DNA from: Adiantum capillus-veneris | Lineage: Eukaryota; Streptophyta; Polypodiopsida; Polypodiales; Pteridaceae | NCBI GenBank assembly: GCA_014529385.2 | Contig: CM043949.1 | Location: 148,721,850 to 148,785,849, forward strand | Direction of reading: 5' to 3' | DNA: 64,000 nt | In this document: in pieces, positions 11,383 through 21,548 of the stretch | How the letters are laid out: each line of letters starts with the position of its first letter | Position numbering within the stretch: the first letter of the stretch is position 1 | Program-made: the position numbers and the translations under genes | The notes under the pieces: generated by a model | Database searches by the model: none | What the model was told of the DNA's origin: nothing | Seen by the model: only the letters and a program-made list of their open reading frames with translations

Positions 11383-12694
11383 ATATAAGTCATCCCTGAT
11401 CAACTAGTAAGGTGTGGCCTTCTTAACTAGACTATGTCTTTGCACCTTATATCTAACTGTTTGGGACACTCACCTGCTTGTAGGAAGAAAATAGTGTCTT
11501 TTAGCTCCTCTTGACCTTGATATTTGGGTTCATAAAGTTTCACACCTCCTACAGCCATTTGAATCTTTTCATTTGCAAGCAAGTCTGCTTCCTTGTTATG
11601 ATTTCTCACAATGTGTTGTACCTGTGTTGCTTTAAAACCATTCATCAAAGCTCTTACACTACTAAGTCACTTAAACAATGTATGATTCTTGCACCTCCAA
11701 GTCCCTTGGATTTTCATGACCACTAGCAAAGAATCACCTTTTATAATAAGTCTTTGTATGCCTAATTCTTTGCATCTTCTAACCCAAGGGTTAGAAAAAC
11801 ATACTCAGCCTCACTATTAGAGTGGACATTGGGTAGAGTGATACCTTTTTTAACCATTACCTCCTTTTGTGGGTTCAAAATGATAATTCCCCCTGCTTCT
11901 TTTTCATGTTGGCATTGATAAGCTTCGTCAAAGCACAAAGTATGGGCATTATCAATTTCGTTCTCTTTGAACTGTTTTGAGCCTTCTTCTCTTTGTAGCC
12001 GTGATCCTTCCCTTTCTCTCACTTTGTAGCTAAGAATGTCTAGAAAGCCTGCTCTTGTGCTATCTTCTACAAGGAAAATGTACTCAAATTCCTGGAGTTC
12101 AAGCACTCACTTTGCTATTCTAGGTGAGATGCTCATGTGTTGTACTACATATGGTAGATTGTGCTCCAAGGTGAGAAAAAAAAATGGCACAGGAAGAAGA
12201 TACAATCGAAACTTTGCAAACAAGATTGCACTTTCTCCATTTTAGTTTATCGCTTTTCTACGGGAGTCATCACCTTTGCTTGCAAAATAGACCGGCCTCA
12301 TGTATGATGTTTTAGGATCTTTTTGCATCAAAACAACACCGTCTGCTTCCAAAACTACACTTGGAGTGACATAGTAGGTCTCCTTTGGATCTAGTGGCAT
12401 TATGGTCGGGAGAGAGCTAAGCATGCCATTCTCTTACTCAAAACATTTAGCATGTTCCCTCTCCCATTTAAATGTAGATTGGTTTGTCAACCTATGCAAA
12501 GGGGTGATGGATTCTACTAGAAGATGGATGAAGCGAGACATAAACCTCACTTTGTGGTTGAAGGTCATTAGTTCCTTAGTCGTTGTTGGTGTAGATAATG
12601 ACCAAAGGGCCTCTACTTTAGAGGGATCCCTTTGAATGCCTTGTGAAGAGACCACATGGCCCAGCAAAACCACTTGAGATTCACCAATATGACA
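11383..12694 (-). pseudogene. Ty3/gypsy reverse transcriptase end and RNase H
   Basis: Read downward from 12694, the frame gives LLGHVVSSQGIQRDPSKVEA, the classic gypsy RT thumb motif. Then come KELMTFNHKVRFMSRFIH, PLHRLTNQSTFKWE and, after a frame change, LPTIMPLDPKETYYVT and VLEADGVVLMQKDP (RT-RNase H connection). RNase H follows with TLCFDEAYQ and GGIIILNPQKEVMVKKGITL, then SNSEAEYVFLTLGLEDAKN and VRNHNKEADLLANEKIQM. Several stops and shifts break it. The gag, protease and RT palm regions are absent: the sequence runs into (CT)n tracts at 12713. It continues across CACTA 1 into the integrase at 5877. Confidence 0.88.
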
Positions 12695-12707
12695 TGTTTC
12701 TTTATCT

Positions 12708-12712
<5 letters not shown>

Positions 12713-12782
<70 letters not shown>

Positions 12783-12809
12783 CTTCTTTGTCTCAATATA
12801 TACGTGTTT

Positions 12810-12892
<83 letters not shown>
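12713..12892. repeat. Two (TC)n microsatellites
   Basis: Tracts at 12713-12777 and 12812-12892, separated by a short non-repetitive spacer. They mark the truncated edge of the gypsy RT sequence. Confidence 0.95.
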
Positions 12893-12895
<3 letters not shown>

Positions 12896-15127
12896 CTAAA
12901 GATATATTAGTTGAAAGAGCCATTGAGCTCGGGAGAGCTAGACGTTGGTGCAACCAAAGTGTGTCAACCCTAGCAGAGGGAACATGCACTGATGTGTATG
13001 CTTAGAGATGCATGTCAGAGGGCTTGGACAAATGTGGAGAGCCTGGGTAGGCAAGTGGCAGCGGAGATGTATGCCTTATGAGGTTCTATAGGCCAAAAAT
13101 GATCCAAAAAGGGCCAATTATGATGTCAAGTGAAGAATGCCCAAGGTTCTATTTTTTGACTCAAATATGTAGAGCTTGAAGTGCTGAAGGAGCAGGTTGA
13201 GACGACTCGTCAAATAGAGCTCCATGGCAAAAGATACGGTTGGTCAAAGTTGGAGTGCATTGCAGATCTGAGACGGACATGCTAGGTAATGTCAGACGAT
13301 CAGAGCCCGGTTCAATAGCAGATGGGTGTGTAGTTCTTGATTTATAGACCCTATTGGTCTTTTTATATTGGCAATTGGAGCTTTGGATGTTAAGTTATTA
13401 GCAGTCAAAGTTTTGATAAGGGCCAAGTCTGTACCGGGTTGGTCTCCTCAATCTGTGTGCCATGTGGTGCTCTTTGGAGCATGACATGGTTTGAGAGGGT
13501 AGTGCTTAGTATATGGGGCTAGGAGAAAGTGACTGTGCATCAATTGGGACCCGGATCAGGAAGATATTGCAAGTTGAAATTGGTGCCAGATGCTTGCAGG
13601 CCTAGGGGTGGCAACAGATGAACTTTGCCGGTTTTGACAGCCTTAGTATGCAATCTCCTGAAAGTCAAAGTGCAAAACATGTAGATGAGTTTGAAGTTTG
13701 GAATGGAATATTTTGATGGAAACTTGCGACTTAACCATCTGATATCTAAGCAAGAATTGGGAGCTATTGGAAATTGGGGCAGAAACAGATAATTTTTTGA
13801 AAGTTCATGTGGAATTTTTAGGGGTCTTGAAGGCCAAGGGATGGAATAATGCCACGTGGCATAGTATTCATCCCACATACCATGTGAGGAGGCAGGATCA
13901 CGGGATATATGATCTAGAGGGGGTGCCCATTGGGGATAGTGAAGTGGAGAAGAGCTCACAAGCTCGATGGCAATGGTGTTGTCGGTTATGGGCATACATG
14001 ACCGGATGCATGGTGGCTCTCTATATGGATGGAGGCGGTTGTGTATCTTGGTGTTGTCCATGGTGTTGTTGCAGCAGTGATGAAGTGGCATTGTAGTAAG
14101 GGGCCATGCCCATGCATTCAATAAGGCCACCAACTATTTTTGATAAGGGGGGTTGCCCACAAGCACCGTGACTGTGAGGCTTGAGGGCATAAGGAAGGGG
14201 TAGCTCATATGCATGGCGTTGGGCTGAAGACAGGAAAAAGGAAATTGACACACGCCCACAGGGGCTACTTTTTGGGTGGGTCGTGGGAGAGAAATTGGCA
14301 GATTTGGGGGAGCTCTTGTTTGGAAGAGGAAGAAGGTCAAAGAAGGTTTTCTTTATGAGTAAAGTGCTCAAAGCCGATGATGGTTTTCAACGACAGTGTT
14401 TCTTTTCTCTTGCGGCTCTCGAGAGAGGGCTGCACGGAAGTGAATCTGAAGGTTGCCCAAGTTTTTTTTTCTCATCGTGTTCATGTTGGCGGAGCCTTTG
14501 TAGTCGAGGCTCGCTGGTGTTGTCGATGATGTTCTTGGCCGCAATTGAAGTAGACCATATCAATTTTTCTTGTTGTTTCTTCCCCTTTTCCCCCTTCTTC
14601 TCTTTTCTCTGTTTCAACAATCTGGTGCCGGTGTTTGAGATGCGTGTGCCTCCCTGGGCCTCTGTATGTGTGTGAGAGAGGAAGAGAGAATGGTGTGTTT
14701 TGTGGCACGGTCTTAAAAATGCAAAATCTATTGTGGTCTACTGTCAGTTGTGTGAGTTTTGAAGGTGAACTCAAGTGGACTGGTATGCAGTGATTATCCA
14801 GTGATATAGAGAGGAAGATTGTTTGGGTTCCAGGTGTGTTCCCCTTTCCCCCCATCCAACGTCCACAATGTCGATTGAGGCTCCATCAGAGGACCACGAA
14901 CTAATCTAGGGCGATATGGGAGATGCCCATCTATATACAAATGCGGGAATTGACGAAGCTCTTCACCAACTGATGTACTACTTTTCAGACTAAGCCCAAT
15001 GTTGGAAATTGATGTGATGATGATGGTTATTTTAGTCTTTCACTTTACTTCATTTTGATGTTTGTACCTAGATATTAGATTAGATCCACAAGGACTTTGT
15101 TGGACTGGTCTCATAAGTCATTTTAGA
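12893..15127. other. No recognised gene
   Basis: Open frames of up to about 200 codons exist here (for example minus 13540-14133), but they have no domain I recognise and overlap each other on opposite strands. The piece at about 14851-15110 resembles 46330-46620 in phrases such as attgacgaagctct and an agatccacaagga/aaatccataagga segment. It may be a diverged copy of one LTR family. Confidence 0.35.
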
Positions 15128-15131
15128 GAGA

Positions 15132-15167
<36 letters not shown>

Positions 15168-15407
15168 AGTGTACCTATTTTGGAGAGAGCGCCGAAACTC
15201 AGATCTACAGATTTGAGTTTACGGTGCCCTCAAATTTATTTTACAGGGTTCTCATTGCTATGAGTGTCTCTATGAGCATTGCTATAGGCATCTCTATGAG
15301 TATCTCTATAGTCTTTTTTACACAGCAGCTCCTATAGTGATGCTAGATTTTTTACCATCTAAGCATCGCACTATGAGAGTCTCTATATTGAAGGACCTCT
15401 TGTAGTG
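15128..15407 (+). mobile_element. Decayed CACTA remnant
   Basis: It ends with CCTCTTGTAGTG at 15396-15407, identical to the right ends of elements 1 and 2. A degraded subterminal palindrome lies at about 15196-15222, and a series of diverged GCATCTCTATGAG-type units precedes the end. No left terminal repeat is present; the left side runs into 32 consecutive G. The right edge abuts TCA and then a minus-strand hAT-like coding sequence, which the element interrupts at TNFQKEP. Confidence 0.75.
15134..15165. repeat. Homopolymer of 32 G
   Basis: An uninterrupted G run directly after a short GA tract, next to the CACTA remnant. It may be a deletion scar or replication-slippage product. Its length is also the kind of value that sequencing gets wrong. 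Confidence 0.9.
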
Positions 15408-16146
15408 TCAATGGTTCCTTTTGAAAATTTGTCCAACCATCTAGAGCAATTGTGCATCCATATTGTGGCACATAATCAAGATTCGTGTTCTTTAAAATAT
15501 CTTTGATGTAGCTTTCGCTTTATCTAAATATTTTGTACACATCTTATTATAATCGGGTACCACAAAACCCTTCTTCGCTCTGCTTAAAGAATCTTTGAAG
15601 ATAGGATTTCGAATGACATTAAAAGGAACTCCACATGCAACAAATGCTTGCGTCCACTTAAGATGGAGTTCAAGCAACCATTGTTTATCAAATGCCTTAT
15701 GCAAAGTAGAACAACTTGGTGCAGGTTCTCCTCCATTCCATGCTTCACTTTGGATTATGTTAGTAGAGCTTGCAGTGGGATGAGAGCCACAAGCCCCAAT
15801 AAAGGTTGAAGGACACCATCCTTGATTATAAGCAAGGGTCAAGGGAGGGTTTTGATCATTCTCAAGTGTCATCTCCACGTCCCTAGCCATAGATGGAGCA
15901 ATCATTTTGGGACCACCCTTTTTTTTACCCTCAATATGTGCTCTCGTTTCCTTGAGTGCACACTCAAGAAATTTTTCCGCAATACCTCTTTGGGGGGTTT
16001 TTGCAAGTTTCCACGTTTCCAGGGATTTTGAACACATGTTCTTTTATCCTATGAGCATGTATTACACCTGAACTTTGATGTAGTCTTTCCACTAACTAAT
16101 TTATCCACGTACTTCCACTCATATCCTTTCACCATCTTCTTAAGGG
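15408..16146 (-). pseudogene. hAT-like transposase relic (BED finger, DUF659), copy A
   Basis: The minus strand has a splice-like acceptor at 16147 and then LKKMVKGYEWKYVDKLVSGK and TTSKFRCNTC, the start of a BED-type zinc finger. About 30 bases present in copy C are missing after the second Cys. Further on are GPKMIAPSMARDVEMTLEND, a Ser-rich linker, and AFDKQWLLELHLKWTQAFVA CGVPFNVIRNP, the phrase typical of DUF659 proteins related to hAT transposases. It ends at LDYVPQYGCTIALDGWTNFQ, cut by the CACTA remnant at 15407. A stop after KATSKIF and the deletion make it non-functional. Confidence 0.75.
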
Positions 16147-16385
16147 CTGCAAACTCAAACAACACTACTTAACAAATACACATCTAAAATCGAACTCTCA
16201 TACCATTTATATTACTTTATTTTCTATCGTTTATTAAACAAAAACATAAATTTTCAACCTCTTTAAATTCTAAATACCAAAAATATTTTCTTTTTCAAGT
16301 GTTAGCTTTCACTCTATACCTAAATCATGATAAATAAATCGCTTAATCAAGTTCAATAGCCTCCAAGTGTGAGTAAACTCTACAC
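16110..16385. repeat. Left arm of a 3.4 kb-spaced inverted repeat
   Basis: This segment is the diverged reverse complement of 19508-19795. It covers the exon start of the hAT-like gene, its upstream intron and the first unit of the tandem array. It shows two copies of one gene family lying head to head, not a transposon's terminal repeats. Confidence 0.75.
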
Positions 16386-16850
16386 AAAGAAAGATATCTT
16401 TTAAAATCCTACCTAAATTGTCTCCAAGCGTGAGTGTTACTCTACACATGGAAAGCAATCATAATTCACTACTTATCTAAATCTCTTCTAGGTGTGAGAA
16501 TACCTCTACAGAAAGAAAGAGATTATTATTTGATCTACATGAATTATGTGTAGTGTGAGTATTACTCTACACATGACAGACAATCATTAGATAAATCTAA
16601 CCTAAGTTAGTCACAGTTGTGAACATAGCTCAACACAAAACAAGTAACTCCTAACTTTAACTATGTAACTTAAGTTACTTCTAAGTGTGAACATATTTCA
16701 ACACAAAGCAAATAACTACTAACTTTAACTATCTAAAATCACTTCCAACTGTGAGTTTCCTCTACACAAGGCAAGCATTAATCACTAACCACTTTACTTA
16801 ATTTACCCCTCAGTGTACGATATACTTCACACAAAGCATATAAATTTATA
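16362..16850. repeat. Degenerate tandem array, about eight 62-68 bp units
   Basis: Each unit starts near CCAAGTGTGAGTA and contains CTCTACACAAAG about 8-12 bases later, then an AT-rich tail with AATCTAACC-like sequence. The TGTGAGTA and CTCTACACA parts are partly inverted copies. Unit starts fall near 16362, 16422, 16486, 16547, 16609, 16678, 16743 and 16807. The array lies upstream of the first visible exon of copy A. Confidence 0.75.
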
Positions 16851-19040
16851 ACTCAAAACTCCATAGCCTACAAAATCTACTTTTAACTAATTTAACTTTT
16901 TATCCTAAGCTCTAAATTTTACTAAAAAGAATTAAAAACTAAATTTATAAATGAATTTTTTTCTTATATTTCTTTTGATGTTGTAAAGATCACCTATAAA
17001 TGAGATAAGGTGGAAGAGAGATCAATAGAATGAGAAAAACAGTCCGTTTTACAGTATATAAATGACTATATTCTGATAAAAATTATACGATACGATGTTT
17101 TTGCTAATGTGGAATTGTATTATACGATCAATTAGAGATAGGTGTGAAATAATATGCCCGTGTGAAGCGTATTATATGCACACCATATAACGTACAATGC
17201 AACTTAGATTGTCTCTATTCACATACCAATAGGATACATGAGATCACTAAAGGGAGCTCTCACAAAGGCAAAGAAAGGTGGAAGAGTTCAATTTTATGGA
17301 ATAAAGTCTCACAATAGGCACAAGATGTTACAAGTAATATTGAAATGTTTATGTTGCCCCTCATTTAGTCTAGATCTTGAATTTTGTATATGACAAAAAC
17401 AATATCTTGTTTTAATCTTTTGACATCGTAGTTCACTTTGCCCGTGAGTATGTGTAGATGTGAGGACAAGAAAGTGAGGTAACATATTTTCAAACGCAGT
17501 AAGTTAGTAAGGTACATCATATCTCCATTCCAATAAAATATTCTGTAAACACTAAAATATCAGCATGAACTTAGTGGGCTCTTGCGAGTTATCTTGTAGA
17601 TTTGTAAGCTGTAAGGAAATAGAAAAAGATGCCATCGTTCCTACTCAAATTTTTTTGTTGTGAAAATAGTGTTGAAGATGCATTTCCTCTATCAGTTCTT
17701 ATTAGTCCAGTCTGCCTCTTCGTTCATGTGGTTGAAGAGAGAGCTATATATGTAGTAGTGCAAGCACAATGGATACTCTTTCTTGAGAGGTTTTTAAAAA
17801 ATCGTATTTAGATTTTGTGCAGCTACTGGCCTAGTAAGAGGTATGCATGAATGAAGGATAGATTGTGCAAAAGGCAATTGTCTATATAGTCAACAATTTT
17901 TACATCTTAAATGTAAATATTGTGACCATGTGGGTGGACTTGTGCACAACGACGAAGGCAACACGTTTGCAAGAGAGGAAGGCATTGAAGCGAGATTTTG
18001 GAAGCATGAAAGCACCCCTAACTCCTTGACACCTTTCATGTTTCCAGATCCTATTAATCCCCAAGAGATCCATGAGAGAATGATTGAATAAAAGGCATGC
18101 AAAGAGGACATCACTAGTTAACAAACAATGGGAGTATACGTGGAGTATACACAAAGATACATGCCAAAGGTAGAGTACTCATACACCTAAACCGTATTGT
18201 ACTTTGTACTTGATGTTCGTTTTGTAGTTGACTGTATACCTTTTTCTATTCTATAGTGTCCTTTCTTTAGCTTTATGTTGTAAAAGGGTCAACACCTTTG
18301 TATACGCCATATTGACGAGCGTCGAACCACCATGGATTGTGGTGTCATCGGAAACTTTGACATAGATAGTGATGAAGCCAAGTACAATGGGACTATTGAA
18401 AGGATACCAAAGGTCAATTTTAGAACCTTTCATACCTACATATTTGAGTATAAGTGGTTTGCAAATGTGGTAAGATCGCATGAGAATTTTTTCTACATTG
18501 TGGACTCCAATGTGCATCACACAGGGATGTATGGAAACTTAGTTTTTTTCGGTAATTGTGAGTAGATGAGTTATTACCAATTCTACCTTTTTTTGTCTGT
18601 ACCATATTACCAGTGTGACTTGCTTTGAATTTATCTTCTATAGGTCATCTATATCCCATCAATAAACCAACTAAAATTTTGATTCGTAGTTCTAGTAACA
18701 CCTCAAAGCAGAACCACTGTGGCCTCTAATAAAGTGGAGACCATCTTTGACATTCTCTTGTTATGAGCGTGTATAGAGCTAGAAGAGTGCAAGAGGAGGC
18801 ACTCACAATGTACAAGAACTTGGGACTTGATGATAAGATTAATCTTGATTACAAGAATTGATACTTGATTCAGAGGAATTGATACAAGACTTGCATTACA
18901 TGACTTTAGTACAAGAGAAGGCTTGACTACAAGGACAAGACTTGAACATAAGACAAGAACTAAAAGAGGGCTTTCCGCAAAGGAGCTTCAAAACTGGTGT
19001 TGGCAAGAGTTAGGAGCTTGTGTCCCAAGACCCCTATTTC
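16851..19040. other. No recognised gene
   Basis: AT-rich sequence with short open frames only. A plus-strand frame at 18332-18565 (FEYKWFANVVRSHENFFYIV) is vaguely reminiscent of the DUF4216 region of CACTA-associated proteins, but too weak to call. From 18780 to 18960 there are repeated ACAAGACTTG and ACAAGAATTG phrases. Confidence 0.35.
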
Positions 19041-19047
19041 TACTAAA

Positions 19048-19250
19048 GCTTGAGGAGGTTAGAACATTCTAGGTTCTTCTTGACGAGGTTAGAATCTTCT
19101 AGAACCTTCTAGATCCTTCTTCAAATTTCTAGAGCTTTCTAAAACCTTCCAGATTCTTTTGGAATCTTCTCCAAGATTCCATAAACTTCTAGAATGTCCT
19201 TGATACTTTTAGAACATTCTAGAATCTAGATTCTTCTAGAGTCATATAGT
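19048..19250. promoter_or_regulatory. TTCTAGAA-rich array resembling heat-shock elements
   Basis: About a dozen TTCTAGAA, TTCTAAAA or GAATCTTC variants occur every 10-15 bases. TTCnnGAA is the established binding core of plant heat-shock factors, and TTCTAGAA is a perfect match. The array is directly upstream of a small Met-rich frame that looks like the start of a retroelement gene, so a promoter role is possible. No expression evidence exists here. Confidence 0.45.
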
Positions 19251-19251
19251 G

Positions 19252-19332
19252 ATGATGCAAGCAATGACAGAGGCTATGATGCAGGCAATGGTACAAGCGA
19301 TGGCATCAGTAATGATGCAGATGATGTCATAA
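19252..19332 (+). pseudogene. Met/Gln/Ala-rich micro-frame
   Basis: A 26-codon frame beginning MMQAMTEAMMQAMVQAMAS and ending at TAA, with eleven Met. After the stop the same frame goes on with QASMALPPPLATSSMRSGG. It looks like the N-terminal end of a gag-type protein broken by a stop, but the family is not established. Confidence 0.35.
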
Positions 19333-19507
19333 GAGACTGACTCTCAAGCATCGATGGCATTACCCCCTCCTCTAGCGACGAGTTCCATGAGGAGCGGTGG
19401 TGTTTCTTGATGGGGGCTTCCATGGATGTTGGTGATGGAACTCTCATGTGTAGAGAAACACTCATAGTTGGAGGTAATTGAGGTAGGTTTTTTAAAGATA
19501 TCTTGCT

Positions 19508-19795
19508 TTCTGTAGGAGTTTACTCACACTTGGAAGCGATTGAGATAGATTAAGCGATTTATTTATCATGATTTAGGTATAGAGTGAAACCGCACACTTG
19601 AGAAAAAATATATTTTTGGTATTCAGAATTTAAAGAGGTTGAAAATTTATGTTTTTTAATAAACGATAGCAAATAAAGTAATGTAAATGGTATGAGAGTT
19701 CGATTTTAGATGTGTATTTAGTAAGTGGTGTTGTTTGAGTTTGCAGATCTTAAGAAGATTGTGAAAGGATATGATTGCAACTATGAACAAGGTTC
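19508..19795 (+). pseudogene. hAT-like gene 5' fragment, copy D
   Basis: A diverged inverted copy of 16110-16385. It has one tandem unit, the upstream intron and a splice-like acceptor TTTGCAG before DLKKIVKGYDCNY, which matches LKKMVKGYEWKY of copy A. The similarity ends soon after, so only the first exon edge survives. Confidence 0.65.
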
Positions 19796-20199
19796 TACTT
19801 GAGGTGGCTGCTTTTTGTATTTGTCAATAAATTGACTCCCTCATAATTTCAACAGAGTGTTCTGGAAAATCGCATAGTTCTTTGGCTCGTTTGAGCATGA
19901 ACGTGTTGACATGGGGTTAGTCGCACCGCACTCTAAGCTCACCTGGAGACTGTTGATCATGCGTCGGCCTTCGGAGCCAAGGCCGCAGGAGTCGACCCTA
20001 TTCAGGGAACATAAATTTAAAAAAAAAACTTTTTTTATTGTTGCCGCCAAACCACCTCCCTTCCCTTGCTCGCGCGCGTGCAACGGGCTGCCACGCCTTC
20101 CCTTGGCACCACTCCCTCCCTCTCCTCCATTATCCCATCTCTCCCCTCCATTATCACCACCCCACTCCCTCAACGACACTCTCCCTCTCTCCCTCTCAT

Positions 20200-20206
20200 C
20201 TATTAT

Positions 20207-20288
<82 letters not shown>
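20200..20288. repeat. Compound (CT)n(AT)n microsatellite
   Basis: A (CT) tract of about 30 bases passes directly into an (AT) tract at 20241-20288, next to a duplicated TATA-containing segment. Confidence 0.95.
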
Positions 20289-20292
<4 letters not shown>

Positions 20293-20381
20293 CGTTCATC
20301 ACCCGACAGTAGAGGGGCCACCATGCATTGGAGCATCTTTCACTCTCTCTCTCTATCTCTACCCTCTCTCCCTCTCAAGCT

Positions 20382-20583
20382 CTCTCACTAGAGAGGCATC
20401 TAGACTCTCTACATTGACCAGTGGGTATTTGCAAGGACCATTAGGTAATAACCACCTCTCATACCTATATAAAGAGGGAGCTCTCTCACTAGAGAGGCAT
20501 CTAGACTCTCTACATTAACCAGTGGGTATTTGCAAGGACCATTAGGTAACAACCACCTCTCAGGCCTATATAAAGAGGCCTCA
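20382..20583 (+). promoter_or_regulatory. 101 bp tandem duplication with two TATA boxes
   Basis: Two nearly identical units begin at GAGAGGCATC (20391 and 20492), giving a period of 101 bases. Each ends with CTATATAAAGAGG; the TATA cores are at 20466-20473 and 20567-20574. Downstream there is an AATAAA at 21086-21091 and a small gag-like frame at 21426, so this looks like the U3 core promoter of an LTR. The few differences are substitutions. Confidence 0.65.
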
Positions 20584-21425
20584 ACTAAGCACAAAGTGAA
20601 GAACACATTGGAGGAACCATCCAGGCTCCATGCACTCTACATTCCATACACCACTAAGCACATAATGCACCTCACAAGCTAGGGGAGCTCACGGTGTCAT
20701 GTTTGTGGTAAGCATGGGAGTTTTAGCACTGGCAACATCACTACCACCACCAATCTCCACCCACACCATGGTTGATTTACTAGGACCATGATCATCCCAT
20801 GCACATAAAGCACTCGTTATCACCCTGCAAGGCAGCTTGACCACAATAGGATTGAGTTAACCAACACCAGGCTACCCCGGGCCACTCTGGACGCTAGTAA
20901 TCGATGTTTTCGATGGCTACATCATCTTGATGTTTCCCTAAACTAACCTCTCGAAAACGTGCTAACACCGCTAACTCCAAGGTTCGCCATGCACCATATG
21001 GCACTGGCATTCCATCAAGTACTCCTAGTGAAAGGAGCAAGGCTGGTTAGCAACCAAGATAACCGTTAGAAGTATTAAAACCATCAATAAAGTGTGCAAT
21101 TTTATCGTGATCTTTGAGTCCATTCTCTCTTTAGCTTTATTCTCCCCATACCCGTGGGATGGTTCTTCCCTTGAATGGCATCTCGCTCCTGCCACCCTAG
21201 GTCATCTATGTCTGCGTCCTAGCCGCAGTTATGCTAGATGGTGCCCCATACAACTATAGGATAACCCCTTGTTTGAGATGATGCTTGAGGAATTCAGGCT
21301 ATGTGTGGTGTAGAGGCTACCCCACCTGGCACGTCATTCCGAACATCATTTTCTTGGCACCCCCCCGGAGAATCCTTTCGTGAAACCTTTCAGTTTACAA
21401 GACTGAAAACCCTAACCCTTTGTGG
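20584..21425 (+). mobile_element. Probable LTR and leader of a retroelement
   Basis: The segment follows the duplicated promoter and contains AATAAA in CATCAATAAAGTGTGC, the layout of an LTR R-U5 region. I could not find a second copy or a primer-binding site, so boundaries are not assigned. It holds no coding sequence. Confidence 0.4.
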
Positions 21426-21548
21426 ATGGATGAATGGTTAGCAGGGTTTGCTAATTGGACGACAGAAGAAGAAGAACTCCAAGCACGGCTGGACGAACTT
21501 CGCATCTCCATCGAGGCTCATGTGCCAGGCGTAAAAGTGATAGATTAG
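21426..21548 (+). pseudogene. Short coiled-coil frame, possible gag start
   Basis: Forty codons from MDEWLAGFANWTTEEEELQA to a TAG. The Glu-rich helix resembles the first helix of plant gag proteins. After the stop, related frames continue with RGRDHVRNLRPTRNNKMEGA. The family call rests mainly on the LTR-like leader before it. Confidence 0.3.

Noticed and set aside
13540-14133. Minus-strand frame of 197 codons as a gene
   Set aside because: No domain, no splice context and overlapping frames on the other strand; the composition looks like non-coding repeat.
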